The notes under the pieces: model-generated
Seen by the model: only the letters and a program-made list of their open reading frames with translations
Database searches by the model: none
Told to the model about the DNA's origin: nothing
Translations under genes and position numbers: made by a program
In this document: positions 45,581 through 57,535 of the stretch, one piece after another
Numbering within the stretch: the first letter of the stretch is position 1
Layout: every line of letters begins with the position of its first letter
DNA from: Cristatella mucedo
Taxonomy: Eukaryota > Bryozoa > Phylactolaemata > Cristatellidae
Assembly (NCBI GenBank): GCA_009760855.2
Contig: WPIO01000173.1
Span: forward strand, 502,501-566,500
Direction of reading: 5' to 3'
Length of the DNA stretch: 64,000 nt

Positions 45581-46340
45581 TAACGCTTGCAAGCAAGCAA
45601 GAAGAAATTTAATCCTGTCCTATTTCTTGGGATCTATGATAACGTATCTGTACCAGTCACTGATTAGAGCATAACTGACTAAATAGGCGTTTCACGTGGA
45701 GTTTTTGCAGCGGACCCAAAACAGGAAATGGATTACTGGAAAGAAGCGAGACAAGTCTTTTTTAGTTGTGTACGCATCAAGGTGCTGGGAGTTGGCTCAG
45801 TATCGCTGCTCTACTCTTCTACCGTCGGCTCAGCGATATCACACCTAAGATAAACTGCTTGACGCCATAGATGTGAACTTTTCATGTTAAGGCGACATGT
45901 ATTGCTGCCTGGTTCTACCACCATCGGTGCACTTGCGTGTATTGAGGCAGTTCCTGCAACATGCTAGCGTTGCTTTGAGGCGCTAGCTCTAGCCCTACTG
46001 TGCACACGTCAGCAATTACTACGCGCTGTTGCGAATAGTATTTCGTATCGCAGAGGGCAAGTAGTACGAGAGCCTTCGCAACGTATCGGCAAAGCTGCCA
46101 TCGCGTTGTTCACACTGGCTTTGCGAAATCGCGGACAGGTCTCGCTACGGCCACGTCTCAACACGGACGCGTTGAAGTCACGGGGTCTGACAACACATCG
46201 CCGGCCATTCGATTGCTGCCTCTATTCGTTGCGAAAGCAGGAAAACACATGCTTAGTCATGTATTCAGAGACACATCGGCTCCACTAAACCAAGACGCGG
46301 CAAACCGCTTGACGAGCAAACGGTTGGCAGTTCGCTAACG
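45581..46340. other. No feature seen
   Basis: Nothing recognised until the CpG-rich region begins near 46340. Confidence 0.35.
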
Positions 46341-46507
46341 AAATGCGAGTCTCTTTTGGACAGCGAAAACGAACGGAGCGGAGAGTCTCAATACCCGCGC
46401 GCGCGGGCGTCCTCGGCCACGACGCCGGCCGGCCTCGGACCGACCGCGAGCTGCCGCCGGCCGGCGAGCAGGCAGCGTCCTCTAGTTCCGGGCGCCAGGG
46501 GCGCTGG

Positions 46508-46731
46508 CTAGCCGAGCGAGCCGCGAGGCGTCGGCGGCATCAGCGGAAACATGGACTGCGGCGGTGCGGGCAGCTGCGGGAAGGCTCCGAACGGCGGCGC
46601 GCCGGGCACGGGCATCATGCGCAAGTAGTTGGTGTAGTACGTGTTGTAGTACTGCCAGTACGAGTCGTAGTAGGCGGTCAGCGCCTGGAAGTAGGGTGCA
46701 AGCAGCGGCTCCATGCTGGCGTTCGGTGGCG
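46508..46731 (-). CDS. Tyrosine-rich terminal exon, copy 1
   Basis: Minus-strand acceptor CGTACCGTTGCAG; phase 1 in; stop TAG at 46510-46508. Encodes PPNASMEPLLAPYFQALT, AYYDSYWQYYNTYYTNYL, RMMPVPGAPPFGAFPQLPAP, PQSMFPLMPPTPRGSLG. Tyrosine ladder followed by a Pro/Met/Phe tail. The G left by the previous exon makes an Ala codon. Homologous to the exon at 34200-34450 through the YY.SYWQ..N.YY..Y core. Confidence 0.7.
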
Positions 46732-46877
46732 CTGCAACGGTACGCGACGGCGCGCCGCCGCTGCCGCCGAGCGCGGTTCAGCGAGTACGGCCGGGCTGGT
46801 CGCTCCGCCGCCGCCGCCGGCAGCGGTCGCGCGCCACCGCCGGGGCCTGGGCTCGCGGCAGCGGTGGCTGCGTCGGT

Positions 46878-46963
46878 TAATAATAATAATAATAATGCAC
46901 TTGATAAAGCGCCCTCAGAGAACTCAATCTCTCTCTAGGCGCTTTACATTTGCTAAAGGCAAA
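46878..46963 (-). mobile_element. Very short LINE-A 3' end in CpG island
   Basis: ATT tail plus about 65 bases of the 3' end (AATGCACTTGATAAAGCGCC, ATCTCTCTCTAGGCGCTTTA). Confidence 0.88.
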
Positions 46964-47260
46964 ACGAGACCCCACGCTCTGCAGAGCCAGTTTAAATTCT
47001 GCAAAAGCAGAGCGGTCGTCAAAGTCTCATATGCCGTCTGTCGGAAACCGGCTTACTGCTACATATCAGTAATAATTGCACCGCCACCGCGAATATCGCG
47101 CGACGACCCCCTAAGAGGGTTCGATGCCTGCCCTGACGGATAGCCGGCTCGCTATCTTGCTATTCCAACGGCCGCCGCGACCGCCGGGCCTGCCCGCACG
47201 TCGCCGCCGCGCGTGAGGGCGTCGCAGACGGCTGCTAGCGCCGGTCGCGCTTCGCTCGCC

Positions 47261-47683
47261 GTCACGTCAGTCAGAGGTCAGATGGCTGGCATCTGTCGGC
47301 GAGCGACGGTTACCTTCTGGAGCTGGAGGCGCAGTCAACACTGGGTCTAAAATCAAAAGAAACTTCGTCGTTGAGCAGAAAATAGCTGCGTCTGAACTGG
47401 CTACAGGGCCGTGTAAGCTATACAGCTGTGCATAGCTGAAGGTACAGGCATGACTCGAACGTGTCGGAGCTAAATTGGCTTGAGTGTAATCTCTTCTCGT
47501 TAAATTAAACAATGTGTCAGAGTTGGAGTGCTGTACCTTATTTCATCCATCTATAGATGGGTGTTCGTTCAGTCAACCTCACATGAACACTACCGTGTAG
47601 AGGATTATCAGTACGTTAAAAAATACTGTACGTACATCCTATTTACCGAACGTAGGAGAGTCTTCGAACCTTTTCTCACTCTA

Positions 47684-47687
<4 letters not shown>
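47261..47687. other. No feature seen
   Basis: Intron of copy 1; nothing recognised. Confidence 0.35.
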
Positions 47688-48929
<1,242 letters not shown>

Positions 48930-49055
48930 AAACCGGGAAGACACTCCTGACTGACGCCATGGCATCACTTGACTTGAGACGATTCCTTTACATATTATGC
49001 ACATTCCCTAGAATGAGTTTAAGTTCTCTAAGAGCTATTTAAAATGACTTAATTT
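48930..49055 (+). mobile_element. Old LINE-A 3' end remnant
   Basis: CACTTGACTTGAGACGATTC, CCTAGAATGAGTTTAAGTTC and TCTAAGAGCTATTTAAAATG resemble the family 3' end in order but are far diverged, with an internal deletion. Confidence 0.5.
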
Positions 49056-49617
49056 TATTAAAATCGTTATCATTTACGATATGTTCCATCTACAGATCCT
49101 TGTGCTTCATGGCGACTCATAAAGATTGAATTTTTTTTAAAGGCACGCTGAAAGGACTGTACACTGACTGAGCCAGACTACCAATGATATTCATTGCTAT
49201 AAATTCTTGAATTATAGCGGCCGGAAACCGAGTATGCCGCAAACTATGTCTGATGGCCAAATACAAGCCAAAACATTGTATCGGGCAATCGGCTGCACTC
49301 TAGGTCACTGAGTCAAATGACAGTTGTCACGTCACGGCTACCGCTGGTGAACGCATGTAGCCTTCTCTCTCGCTGTCGAACAGACTTTTCTAGGCTGTGG
49401 GCGCGGCATTGCTGCAGCAAGGTACGCGTGCTGTTTATTGCCTCAGCGTTCCGCCACTGTCGGCAGCACGTGCACGCATTGGCGCTGCATCCACGAGTCG
49501 CTAGCTCTGTTCACATGTCATCATTGAGCGCGAACACTCGCCGGTCTTGGACCCGCGCGATCGACTAGCCCGCAGGTACCCGCACCTCTGAGCGGCAAAG
49601 GCGCATCCGGTTCAACC
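49056..49617. other. No feature seen
   Basis: Nothing recognised. Confidence 0.35.
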
Positions 49618-49755
49618 ACCGTGCTATCTATGTGGTCTAGTCGCCGTGCTAGCTGCTCGCGCGTACTACCCAACCAAGATCGTGCGTTCGAGTTACACAG
49701 CTGGCTATACCATATTGCCTCTACAAGCCAGGTCGATAGCCGCTAAGAATCTATC
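49618..49755 (+). mobile_element. SINE-1-like, diverged
   Basis: Head GTGGTCTAGTCGCCGTGC, B-box-like GTGCGTTCGAGTTAC and body CTACAAGCCAGGTCGATAGC; tail not clear. Confidence 0.6.
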
Positions 49756-50184
49756 AGTTTCATAATGTTCTCTCTAATTCATAAAGGAATATTGCATGCG
49801 ACATTAAATACGTCTAGCATGAAATTAAGTTAATGAAATAGAGTATAACGCGATGTGCTGTGTAACATAATATAATACAATGTAATATATTTTAACATGA
49901 AATAATTGTGTACTATTCAAAATGCCCTGTAATTGTAATGTATCTCCACTTGTAGCTCAATAAATCACAACGATTAAGTGGGTGCTACCCATGGAGTTTT
50001 CTATACCCCATACAAAGCTTGGACGTCTCTCGGTACGCGAGCTTGCGTGTGCAAGGATGCTGAACATGCCGACTTGTATGCTTTCTTTACAAAGGGAAAA
50101 CATTTTCCCTTCATTCAATTCTATTGAAACAATTCGATGGTTTGATAGCTGAGAGAATAAAAGTTATTGAATCTAGCCTTGCTG
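49756..50184. other. No feature seen
   Basis: AT-rich, nothing recognised. Confidence 0.35.
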
Positions 50185-50335
50185 ATTTGGCGCGGGGGTT
50201 AAGGTACTCCTCGCCTGACCACGGCCAAGGTGAATGCATGTGATGGCCGAGGTTGTGGGCTCGAGCCTCGTGGAACACGCAAAGCATCCGAATAAAGATC
50301 AAGTTCTCTTAGGGTGCTATATAAATGATATGTAC
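50185..50335 (+). mobile_element. SINE-2 with duplicated-looking head
   Basis: Head GATTTGGCGCGGGGGTTAAG, B box GTGGGCTCGAGCCTC, tail AATAAAGATCAAGTTCTCTT, AGGGTGCTATATAAATGA. Extra GGTGAATGCATGTGATGGCC between head and B box is unusual. Confidence 0.82.
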
Positions 50336-50364
50336 ATATATACCGATGATATATATATACGTAT

Positions 50365-50490
50365 ATGTGTGTGTGTGTACGTGCGTGCGTGCGTGTTCGC
50401 GTGCGTGCGCATGTGTGCGTGCGTGCGCATGTGTGCGTGCGCATGTGTGCGTGCGTGCGCATGTGTGCGTGCGTGCGTGCGCGCGCGTGC
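50365..50490. repeat. (GT/GC)n purine-pyrimidine tract
   Basis: Alternating GTGTGT, GTGCGTGC and GCGCGCGT, a candidate Z-DNA-forming tract, 80 bases downstream (minus sense) of the acidic exon of copy 1. Confidence 0.93.
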
Positions 50491-50568
50491 TACTTTGACG
50501 CCGCCGTGCTGGTTCGGCCTCGCGCCACCGGAAGCAGTGCCGCAGCGGGAGCCGCCGCGAGAGCTCAC

Positions 50569-50623
50569 CATCCAGAGGGTCGCCCATGTCGTCTGCTTGT
50601 TCCTCGTCCATTGGCAGGTCATC
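50569..50623 (-). CDS. Acidic exon, tyrosine-rich gene copy 1
   Basis: Minus-strand acceptor GGCTTGCTCGCCTAG, donor GGATG|GTGAGC; 55 bases, phase 0 in, phase 1 out. Encodes DDLPMDEEQADDMGDPLD. Joined upstream to NNNASD and downstream to APPNASMEPLL. Confidence 0.65.
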
Positions 50624-50814
50624 CTAGGCGAGCAAGCCAGCACAGGTTCGCCGATATCGCCGGCTTTCGAACCATTCGAGAAAATCCTCAGCACGCAGCG
50701 GTCCACCCGCCACTCCCCGCCGCGACCGTCCAGCAGCGGACGCCGGCGGCTGCTGGCGCGCGGACGGACGCCGGCGGACGCTAGCGCCCAAGCGGGCGCG
50801 CGCAGACCGCTTAC

Positions 50815-50922
50815 GTCGCTGGCGTTGTTGTTCACGTACAGCGCAGCCAGAGCGGCGTCGTTTCGCGACGGCGCGTAGCTCTTGGCGAGTGTACGCGATG
50901 GCGGCGCTCTGAGGGCCGGCAT
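50815..50922 (-). CDS. First exon (from first Met), tyrosine-rich gene copy 1
   Basis: Donor GCGAC|GTAAGC, phase 0 out. From the Met at 50922: MPALRAPPSRTLAKSYAPSR, NDAALAALYVNNNASD. The frame is open back to another Met at 51093, so the start is uncertain. Lies in a CpG-rich island (about 50500-51130), consistent with a promoter-proximal exon. Confidence 0.55.
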
Positions 50923-51130
50923 TGGTCCTTGGATCGGCCGCGTTCGTTTTTCGGCGAGCCACGCCTTTCGACTAGACAGTCGGCTTTGAGAGCGACAGCT
51001 AGAGAATGGCGGAGCTCGAAGAATGAGCGAGCGTGCGCGCGTGCGTGCGAGCGCGCGCGTGCAGGACCAGGCGACTATCGCAAGCCATCTCACCGGGGCC
51101 TGAAACGGCGTGCGACGCTGGACGTCTGCG
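50923..51130 (-). promoter_or_regulatory. CpG-rich island at the 5' end of copy 1
   Basis: High GC with frequent CpG and GCGCGC runs immediately upstream (minus sense) of the first exon. No TATA box is recognisable. Confidence 0.45.
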
Positions 51131-51352
51131 TTAGAGCGAAATGTTTCGCTGGGGCTTTACGTTTCGAGGAAGCTGCTGGAAGGAGTCAAAGGCATTTTCC
51201 TGTGACGTATTACAATGGCGGAGCCGCCGAGCCCGAGGATGATAACGAAAGCACTCGGAGAGCGAGAGGAAGTAGCAAAATAGCAATAGTAATTAGCCTG
51301 AAATGTGCGTACTGCAACACAACAGAAAAGCTCTCTTCCTCGTCGCTTTCAG
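51131..51352. other. No feature seen
   Basis: Nothing recognised. Confidence 0.35.
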
Positions 51353-51431
51353 TTTCGCCGTGTGTCCTTCGGCTCCGTGCGTCGTGCAATAAACTCTTGG
51401 TGTCGGCCATCGGCTGGCTCTCCGCTGTGCG
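51353..51431 (+). repeat. Dispersed AATAAA module, copy 1
   Basis: TCCTTCGGCTCCGTGCGTCG, AATAAACTCTTGGTGTCGGC, CATCGGCTGGCTCTCCGC. Related copies at 60985-61080 (minus) and 61985-62048 (plus). Could be the R/U5 part of an LTR because AATAAA is followed at a fixed distance by a conserved block. Confidence 0.7.
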
Positions 51432-51604
51432 AACCGTACGACAGGAAGGGAGCTACTCAAATGATTAGATAACGGGGCGGCGCACAACACTTCAGAGCGC
51501 GTAAGCGCAAAGCAGATAAGTAGTACGTGCTGAGCGGTGTCATGTTGTGAGGAGCCATGTTGTTAGGATCGCCTCGAGGGCCGGTGGTCGGTCAGGCCTC
51601 GTCA
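51432..51604. other. No feature seen
   Basis: Nothing recognised. Confidence 0.35.
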
Positions 51605-51838
51605 AGCGAAAGGGGAGCGGAAGCGAAAGGGGAGCGGAAGCGAAAGGGGAGCGGAAGCGAAAGGGGAGCGGAAGCGAAAGGGGAGCGGAAGCGAAAGGGG
51701 AGCGGAAGCGAAAGGGGAGCGGAAGCGAAAGGGGAGCGGAAGCGAAAGGGGGAGCGGAAGCGAAAGGGGAGCGGAAGCGAAAGGGGAGCGGAAGCGAAAG
51801 GGGAGCGGAAGCGAAAGGTGGAGCGGAAGCGAAAGAGG
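51605..51838. repeat. 17-base minisatellite, about 14 units
   Basis: Unit GCGAAAGGGGAGCGGAA repeated head to tail with almost no variation; a few units carry one extra G. Frames through it give repeating ERGAEAKG on plus and SLPLPFRFR on minus, artefacts of the 17-base period. Confidence 0.97.
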
Positions 51839-53945
51839 GATAGGAGGCGCCATCCCAAACGGCTTTGACGTTGGTCATAGAAGCAGCTACATGATTTGAC
51901 CAAAAAGGCGGCGACGAGTGTATGAGATATGAATACAGTATATGAGTACATACACAGCATATGCAGTATACTATATGAGTACAGTAAGAGTGCGATTTTT
52001 TTGTACGACGGGAAACTTGATGATTAATTATGCCAGATAGGTAAGCTAAGGTAAATTAATGAAGGGATCTCAAGTTTACTGACAGCACCTTGAAATCAAA
52101 AGTCTGCTCGATTGGAAATATCTGCCAGCACGTGAGAACTGGAGTAGTTTGAAATTTGCGATGTAATTTATTTGTACGTACTTTAATTATGAGTCCCTTA
52201 AAGAGAACTTTATATCTGTCCGGGCGCTTTACATTTGCCACGGGGCTTGAGCTTACGAGCTTTCTATTTAAATGAGTGCACCCTACTCCTGGGCTAAATC
52301 AGAGCTTTCAAGAAAGACAAGCACGTATGCATATTTATACTCCAGCTCTATGCCTCTTATCGTACGAGCAGACCAGTCTGTTAAGAGTTATTTCTATCGA
52401 TTTCCTCGAGAAACATTTCCATTATGTGGGCCAACATGTCTATGATAGCCACATCTGAGCAAACATGAGATTTGAAAAATTGCTGATACTAGCTAGATTT
52501 AACTGTGGAGCAGAAACGGTCATTTAGTGAAACTTTATTTGGGGAAAATATTTTATATTGCAGCACCGATTTGTGCAGAGCCACGAGAGGAAACATTTTG
52601 GCCCAATGCCAAACAGTTTGGCTGTATTCTTCGAGTTTCTCTAGATCTATTCATAACTGTTGAGATGTTTTAGAGCCATCCAATTTAAGAACGTTCGTTT
52701 CCACCCAATGGCAACGTTGGCAATACAAGTTAAAAGTTGTGATTGGTTGGTTTTTCAAAGTGCGGGGCTCGCTGAGCATTTGATTGAAAGCATGAAGCTT
52801 CAGATAGAACGTCTTCTTCAGCCTCTTGCTGTCGTAGATATTGTCGTACTGCTACTTTTCTGTTGAGTTTCGGCAGAGTAGCACTGCGTAGCACCCTTTG
52901 TTGCATGCTTTCCTCCTTGTTGTTTGCAATACTTACGCTTATGTATTATGCTTGCTATTAACCTGTTTTAGTTCCCGATTTGTTGCTCTGAAAAATCGCT
53001 GGTCCACAATGACCGGCAGAAATAACAGGTGTGACATGGAAATTAGCCGTGCCCGTAAGCATTCGTGGGAAATTCGCTACCATGAACATCCATGGGAAAT
53101 TCCAACTTTGCTGGAAAATGAGGGTCGGAGTGTCGGCTGACCCATCCGGTCAGTCCGCTCCACTGGATATATTTTTTTTAGAAAACTGACGCATCTAATT
53201 GTGTGAAAATTATTCGCCAGCTCCTCGTAGCGAGAAAGCTGTTGCCGGAAGGGAACCTACGAAACGTGTTGACCATCCATAAATGTATGCCACTCTCATC
53301 ACGACTCTCAAGTAGATCCGCAGTTTGCACTTACATCTAGGTATACACCTACATCTCTGTATGCACTCACCACGGCGCAGGCGCAGCACGGCTTCCGGTT
53401 GTTCGGCTCGCCCTGTCAGCTGTCCGTCGGTCAGCCGATCCAGAAGCGCCAATCATCACTGTAGGCTACATCAAAGGACGTGGTAGCGCCAAAAAGCAAG
53501 CTGCTTGCATGCCCTGGCAAAGCCTTAGGAAAACCCTTCTGTAAAGTCATAGCATTTGCATCTTCGCAGTCAGCAATGCGAGTGCATGTTGTAGCTGCAT
53601 CCTGAAAATAAGCAGACTATATATTTCCTTCTTTTGCACTCATAATTTCTGTACTGTCGTAGTGGCACTATAAATATATCTCGAAGGTCTTAATATAAGC
53701 GTAACATCATTGAATTTGAAAGACTTACTAACTGAATAAGAAACTAACTAAAAGCAACCTTGCTTCTTATCGAGGTAGCCTTGCCGTCGTTTGAAGCTCT
53801 TTGAGCTACTACTTTAGCTCAGGGGGTTTGAAAAGACTCTTTTGTTATATAAACGGGAGCTACATTTTCCGTTGAAGTTTCTTTGTGAATTGAATTTTCA
53901 TTCACCGGTCTCAGGTACATAAGTCCTAAGTCCTAAGTTATAGAG
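51839..53945. other. No gene recognised; minor LINE-A remnants 52055-52245
   Basis: GAAGGGATCTCAAGTTTACT and GAGAACTTTATATCTGTCCG, GGGCGCTTTACATTTGCCAC around 52060-52240 look like two worn minus-strand LINE-A pieces. The remainder shows no exon, RNA gene or repeat. Confidence 0.35.
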
Positions 53946-53947
53946 GT

Positions 53948-54235
53948 TGATAATAATAATAATAGAACATTGCTATATAACCATAAGAGTATTAAATTTC
54001 TTCCCTAGGAATTGTACATATGCTGCAAAGGAAGTATGTCAATCGGTTAGTGACAAGCTTATAACTGTCAGCATACGTAAACATACAGCGAATATTCATA
54101 CAGATCCCCAGAGCATTAGGAGGAATTAGCGGATTTGTGGCTTCTTTTTTAAATTTCGTATATTAAAGGAGGTGACGTCAGTCGGGAGTTAGTGGCAGGC
54201 TCCGGGAGCACACGGACTTAAGACCAGGAGTCATT
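53948..54235 (-). mobile_element. Degenerate LINE-A 3' fragment
   Basis: ATT-type tail, CCCTAGGAATTGTACATATG, GCTGCAAAGGAAGTATGTCA, ATACAGATCCCCAGAGCATT and GGAGTTAGTGGCAGGCTCCG retain the order of the family 3' end. Confidence 0.7.
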
Positions 54236-54739
54236 ACTTGCTAAGCGTGTAGCAGTCATCGGCCGCTCAACTTACGTCAATGTACAGCCGAAGCTGCCGC
54301 CGGCATTCCAGCTCTCTTAGCCTGCAACTATATTCGCATTAATCGACTAGCAGCAGGCTGAGCTGATGGCAAGCGACTGCCAGCCTGAGTCCAAGCTCCC
54401 CTAGCTTGGCAGCTGTGACAGTCTGATTCACGCGACTGGCGGTTGCCTGCATAATGACTTCCCTCCTGCGGCTCGGACCGGAAGCGGCGCAGCCGACGGC
54501 GACGGCGGCGCGCGAAGCGGAGGCCTTCGCTGGGCTCGAGTGACGAGCCGGATCTCAGCGAGTCCTGCCGCTGCTTGTTTTTAATGATTTGACTCAGGCC
54601 TCGGCGCCGAGCGAGCCGGGCTCTGAGTTGGGCAAGTGCAACGCAGGGTTTCAATTGACGCTCGTCAATTGGCTGCCACTACCTCGGCACCGAGAGCTTA
54701 GCCCCAACAGGAATGTGGCTCTCCTGCGATGTGTACTAC
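54236..54739 (-). other. CpG-rich segment with an unassigned arginine-rich frame
   Basis: Minus strand 54654-54328 is open: IIKNKQRQDSLRSGSSLEPS, GLRFARRRRRRLRRFRSEPQ. It reads like a basic, Ser/Arg-rich segment but no acceptor/donor pair could be settled, so it is not called as an exon. Confidence 0.25.
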
Positions 54740-55858
54740 TCGAAAGGATTACCAAGCATAATACGGGCTATCGCTTCCATGCAGACGACACTCAGTTGTA
54801 CCTTTGCTTCGATCCCTCCCAGCCCTCCAGCATGTCAAATTCTCTAAAGATCACTTGCTGTATGTGTTGATAACATCCGCACTTGGACTGGAGCAAAGTT
54901 AATTAAATTAAATGAGGATAAAAACCAATTTACCAGCTATGAGCAAACCAAGTAGGATTCAGAAAATGGAAAGGCTGACATTTAAAATCGGCTCTGCCAG
55001 CATACTCCTGCTGAATCTGCACGTAACCTAGGTGTCATGTTCCAAAGTCACCTTTCGTTAGACAACCACATCAGATTCACAGTCAAGTCTGTCTACTTTC
55101 AGCTACATTACATTGCTAAAATTGGGGCTTGTTTAGACTGGTATACCTCATCTAAACTGATTTATGCATTTGTGATAACCCATCTTAACTTTTGTAACTC
55201 ACCGCTTGCTAGTCTACCGGCCTGTACCATCAGACGCATACAGCTATTGCAAAACTCAGCAGCTAGGCTTGTCTTTCGTGTGCATCGCAGTTGCCAAGTC
55301 ACACCACTTTTCACCGACCTGAATGGCTACCAGTCAAGCAACGGATTGACTTCCAGGCTTTGTCGCTTACTTATATGTTCTTTTATTCTTTGGCTCCAGC
55401 CTACCCATCAGACATACTGTCCCACCAGGTACCACCCGCTTTTCGGATATTAGCTGTTTACCTACACTGCTTGCAAACCTCAAACCCTTTGGAGACCGTG
55501 CCTTTAGTTCGTATGCTCCCAAAGCCTAGGACTCACTCCCGACTTGTGTCACGACATCTCATGACTTGTTCAACTTAAAAAAACAATCTACAAACGTGTC
55601 TGTTTATCACAGCATTTAGTGGGTGCCTGTAATTTTTCATTTAGGTGGCTATACGTGCTAATACTGTGCATGCTGCCACCAACCACACTTGCATGTTGAC
55701 CCTGTGCATGTCACCCTTAACCATGTTATTCTTATTGTTTATTGAGCATGCTATCACTAACATTCGATCGGGCTTCATTTGCAGCAATTGTTCAGTGCCT
55801 AGAAAAAGATTGAGTTCTCTGATGGTGCTATATTATTAGTAGAATTGTTATTATTAGC
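54740..55858 (+). mobile_element. LINE-A copy from RT motif C to 3' end
   Basis: Starts just before motif C (YRFHADDTQLYLCFDPSQPS; YADD altered to HADD), then QSHLSLDNHIRFTVKSVYFQ, LQLLQNSAARLVFRVHRSC, ORF end remnants and 3' UTR with signature and ATT-type tail. Several frameshifts. Confidence 0.9.
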
Positions 55859-56021
55859 TTGTAAAACGCCTGAACAGCAGCTGAACGATTTGGCTAAGAG
55901 GCCTACGTAGGCCTTTCCTCAGAAAGTCAGGGCGTTGCAGACCGAAGGGATATAATTGAATCACGTAAAGCCAGACTGTCAATGCAGACCGGCTGGTGGG
56001 CTCCTATGCTAGCCTTGCAGG
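55859..56021. other. No feature seen
   Basis: Nothing recognised. Confidence 0.35.
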
Positions 56022-56215
56022 TGAGACCTAATGGCTCACTAGGTAAGGCGGTTGCTTTTCACGACCTTGGCCCCGATGTTGTGGGTTCGAATCCTGCGGT
56101 GGGCGATCCTTCATCGCCACTGCAAGCGGTGGTGATAGCCGTAAAGCTCTTCCATCGCAATACAAAAAGTTAAGTCAGTTAAACCTGTTAAAGTTAAATC
56201 TGTTAAATCAGCTGC
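56022..56215 (+). mobile_element. SINE-1, near-consensus head
   Basis: AATGGCTCACTAGGTAAGGC, GTTGTGGGTTCGAATCCTGC (perfect B box), GCAAGCGGTGGTGATAGCC. The tail contains repeated GTTAAATC/CTGTTAAA units, a local expansion. Confidence 0.9.
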
Positions 56216-56227
56216 CCTTTTTTTGTC

Positions 56228-56270
56228 TCGGCTACGTCCAATCTGCATCGGCTACGTCCAATCTATACAG
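56228..56270. repeat. 21-base tandem duplication
   Basis: TCGGCTACGTCCAATCTGCA followed by TCGGCTACGTCCAATCTATA. Confidence 0.85.
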
Positions 56271-56277
56271 TCTAATC

Positions 56278-56710
56278 AGCCTACTTCAGCTACATAACAT
56301 TGCTGAAATTCGGGCTTGTTTAGATGAGGATACTACGTCTAAGTTAGTCCATGCATTCGTGACATCCCGTCTTGACTTCTGTAACTCACTGCTTGCTGGC
56401 CTACCGGCATGTGCAATCAAGTGACTACAGATGGTGCAAAACTCTGCAGCTAGGCTTGTCTGTCGTGACCTTTGTAGTTGCCACATCACACCACTTCTCG
56501 CCGACCTGCGCTGGCTACCAGTCAAGCGACGGATCGACTTCAAGGTTTTGTCGCTCACTTTTAGGTCACTTCATTCTATGGCTCCAGCCTATCTCTCAGG
56601 TGTACCCACCCGCCAGGCCAAGCATCATGCCACCCACTTTTCGGAATCCAACGGCTTACCAATACCTCGCACAAACCTCAATCCTTTGGAGACCGTGCAT
56701 TTAGCTAGTA
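56278..56710 (+). mobile_element. LINE-A C-terminal fragment, plus part of a head-to-head pair
   Basis: ACATTGCTGAAATTCGGGC to CGTGCATTTAGCTAGTA; encodes MVQNSAARLVCRDLCSCHIT, DFKVLSLTFRSLHSMAPAYL. Breaks off before the ORF end; a matching 3' tail reappears at 57484-57535. Confidence 0.88.
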
Positions 56711-56732
56711 TAGTATATATAGTAGAGTTCTC

Positions 56733-57483
56733 TAATAATAATAGTAATAATAATGCACTTGATAAAGCACCCTCAGAGAACTTAATCTCTTTCTAGGCGC
56801 TTTACATGTGCTGCAAAGTGAAACGCAATTGAATGGTAAGTAAAATCATGCTTGAAAAACAAACAAAATGAATAACATGGTTAGGGGTGACATGCACAGG
56901 GTCAGCATGCAAATGTGGTTAGTGGCAGCATGCACAGTGTCAGCACGCATAAGCACGTGAAGGACGATTCACAGGGACCCACTAAATGCTGTCCTAAATA
57001 GGTGTGTTTTTAAGTTCCTTTTAAATGTGGCCAGGTCAGTGGATGTTCTGACGCAGGTCGGGAGGGAGTTCCAGGCTTTGGGAGCATACGAACTAAATGC
57101 ACGGTCTCCAAAGGACTTAAGATTTGCACGAGGTATTTGTAGACTGTTGGATTCCGAAAAGCGGGTGGTACGATGCTTGGCCTGATGGAGGAATATATCT
57201 GAGAGATAGGCTGGAGCCATAGAATGAAGGGACCTAAAAGTGAGTGACAAAACCTTAAAGTCAATCCGTTGCTTGACTGGCAGCCAGTGAAGGTCGGCGA
57301 GAAGTGGAGTAATGTGGCAACTGCGACGCTCACGACAGACGAGCCTAGCTGCAGAGTTTTGCACCAGCTGCAATCGCCTGATCGCACATGCTGGTAGGCC
57401 AGTAAGCAGTGAGTTGCAGAAGTCGAGACGGGATGTCACGAATGCATGGACTAACTTGGACGTGGTATCCTTATCTAAACAAG
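56733..57483 (-). mobile_element. LINE-A 3' third, nested, minus strand
   Basis: ATT tail, signature, 3' UTR, then intact C-terminal ORF: MTSRLDFCNSLLTGLPACAI, LVCRERRSCHITPLLADLHW, LKSFGDRAFSSYAPKAWNSL, LKTHLFRTAFSGSL. Well preserved, so recent. Confidence 0.92.
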
Positions 57484-57535
57484 CTCTGAGGGTGCTTTAT
57501 CAAGTGCATTATTATTATTATTATTATTATCATTA
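57484..57535 (+). mobile_element. LINE-A 3' tail, plus strand
   Basis: CTCTGAGGGTGCTTTATCAA, GTGCATTATTATTATTATT: the 3' end expected for the plus copy at 56278-56710 after the nested minus copy. With 56733 it forms an inverted repeat of about 40 bases around the nested copy. Confidence 0.85.

Larger units (their letters stand above)
46340..47260. promoter_or_regulatory. CpG-rich island
   Basis: Dense CpG and high GC compared with the surroundings, interrupted by a LINE-A tail at 46878-46963. It holds the last exon of copy 1 of the tyrosine-rich gene, so part of the CpG content is coding. Whether it also acts as a promoter is unknown. Confidence 0.45.

Noticed and set aside
50624-50962. Minus frame with YTRQELRAV, resembling an eIF4E-binding motif (Y....L)
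   Set aside because: The residue after Leu is Arg rather than hydrophobic, and another frame gives better splice sites and phases.
51540-51960. Five overlapping frames with ERGAEAKG or SLPLPFRFR repeats
   Set aside because: All frames of a 17-base minisatellite are open; no splice or start context.
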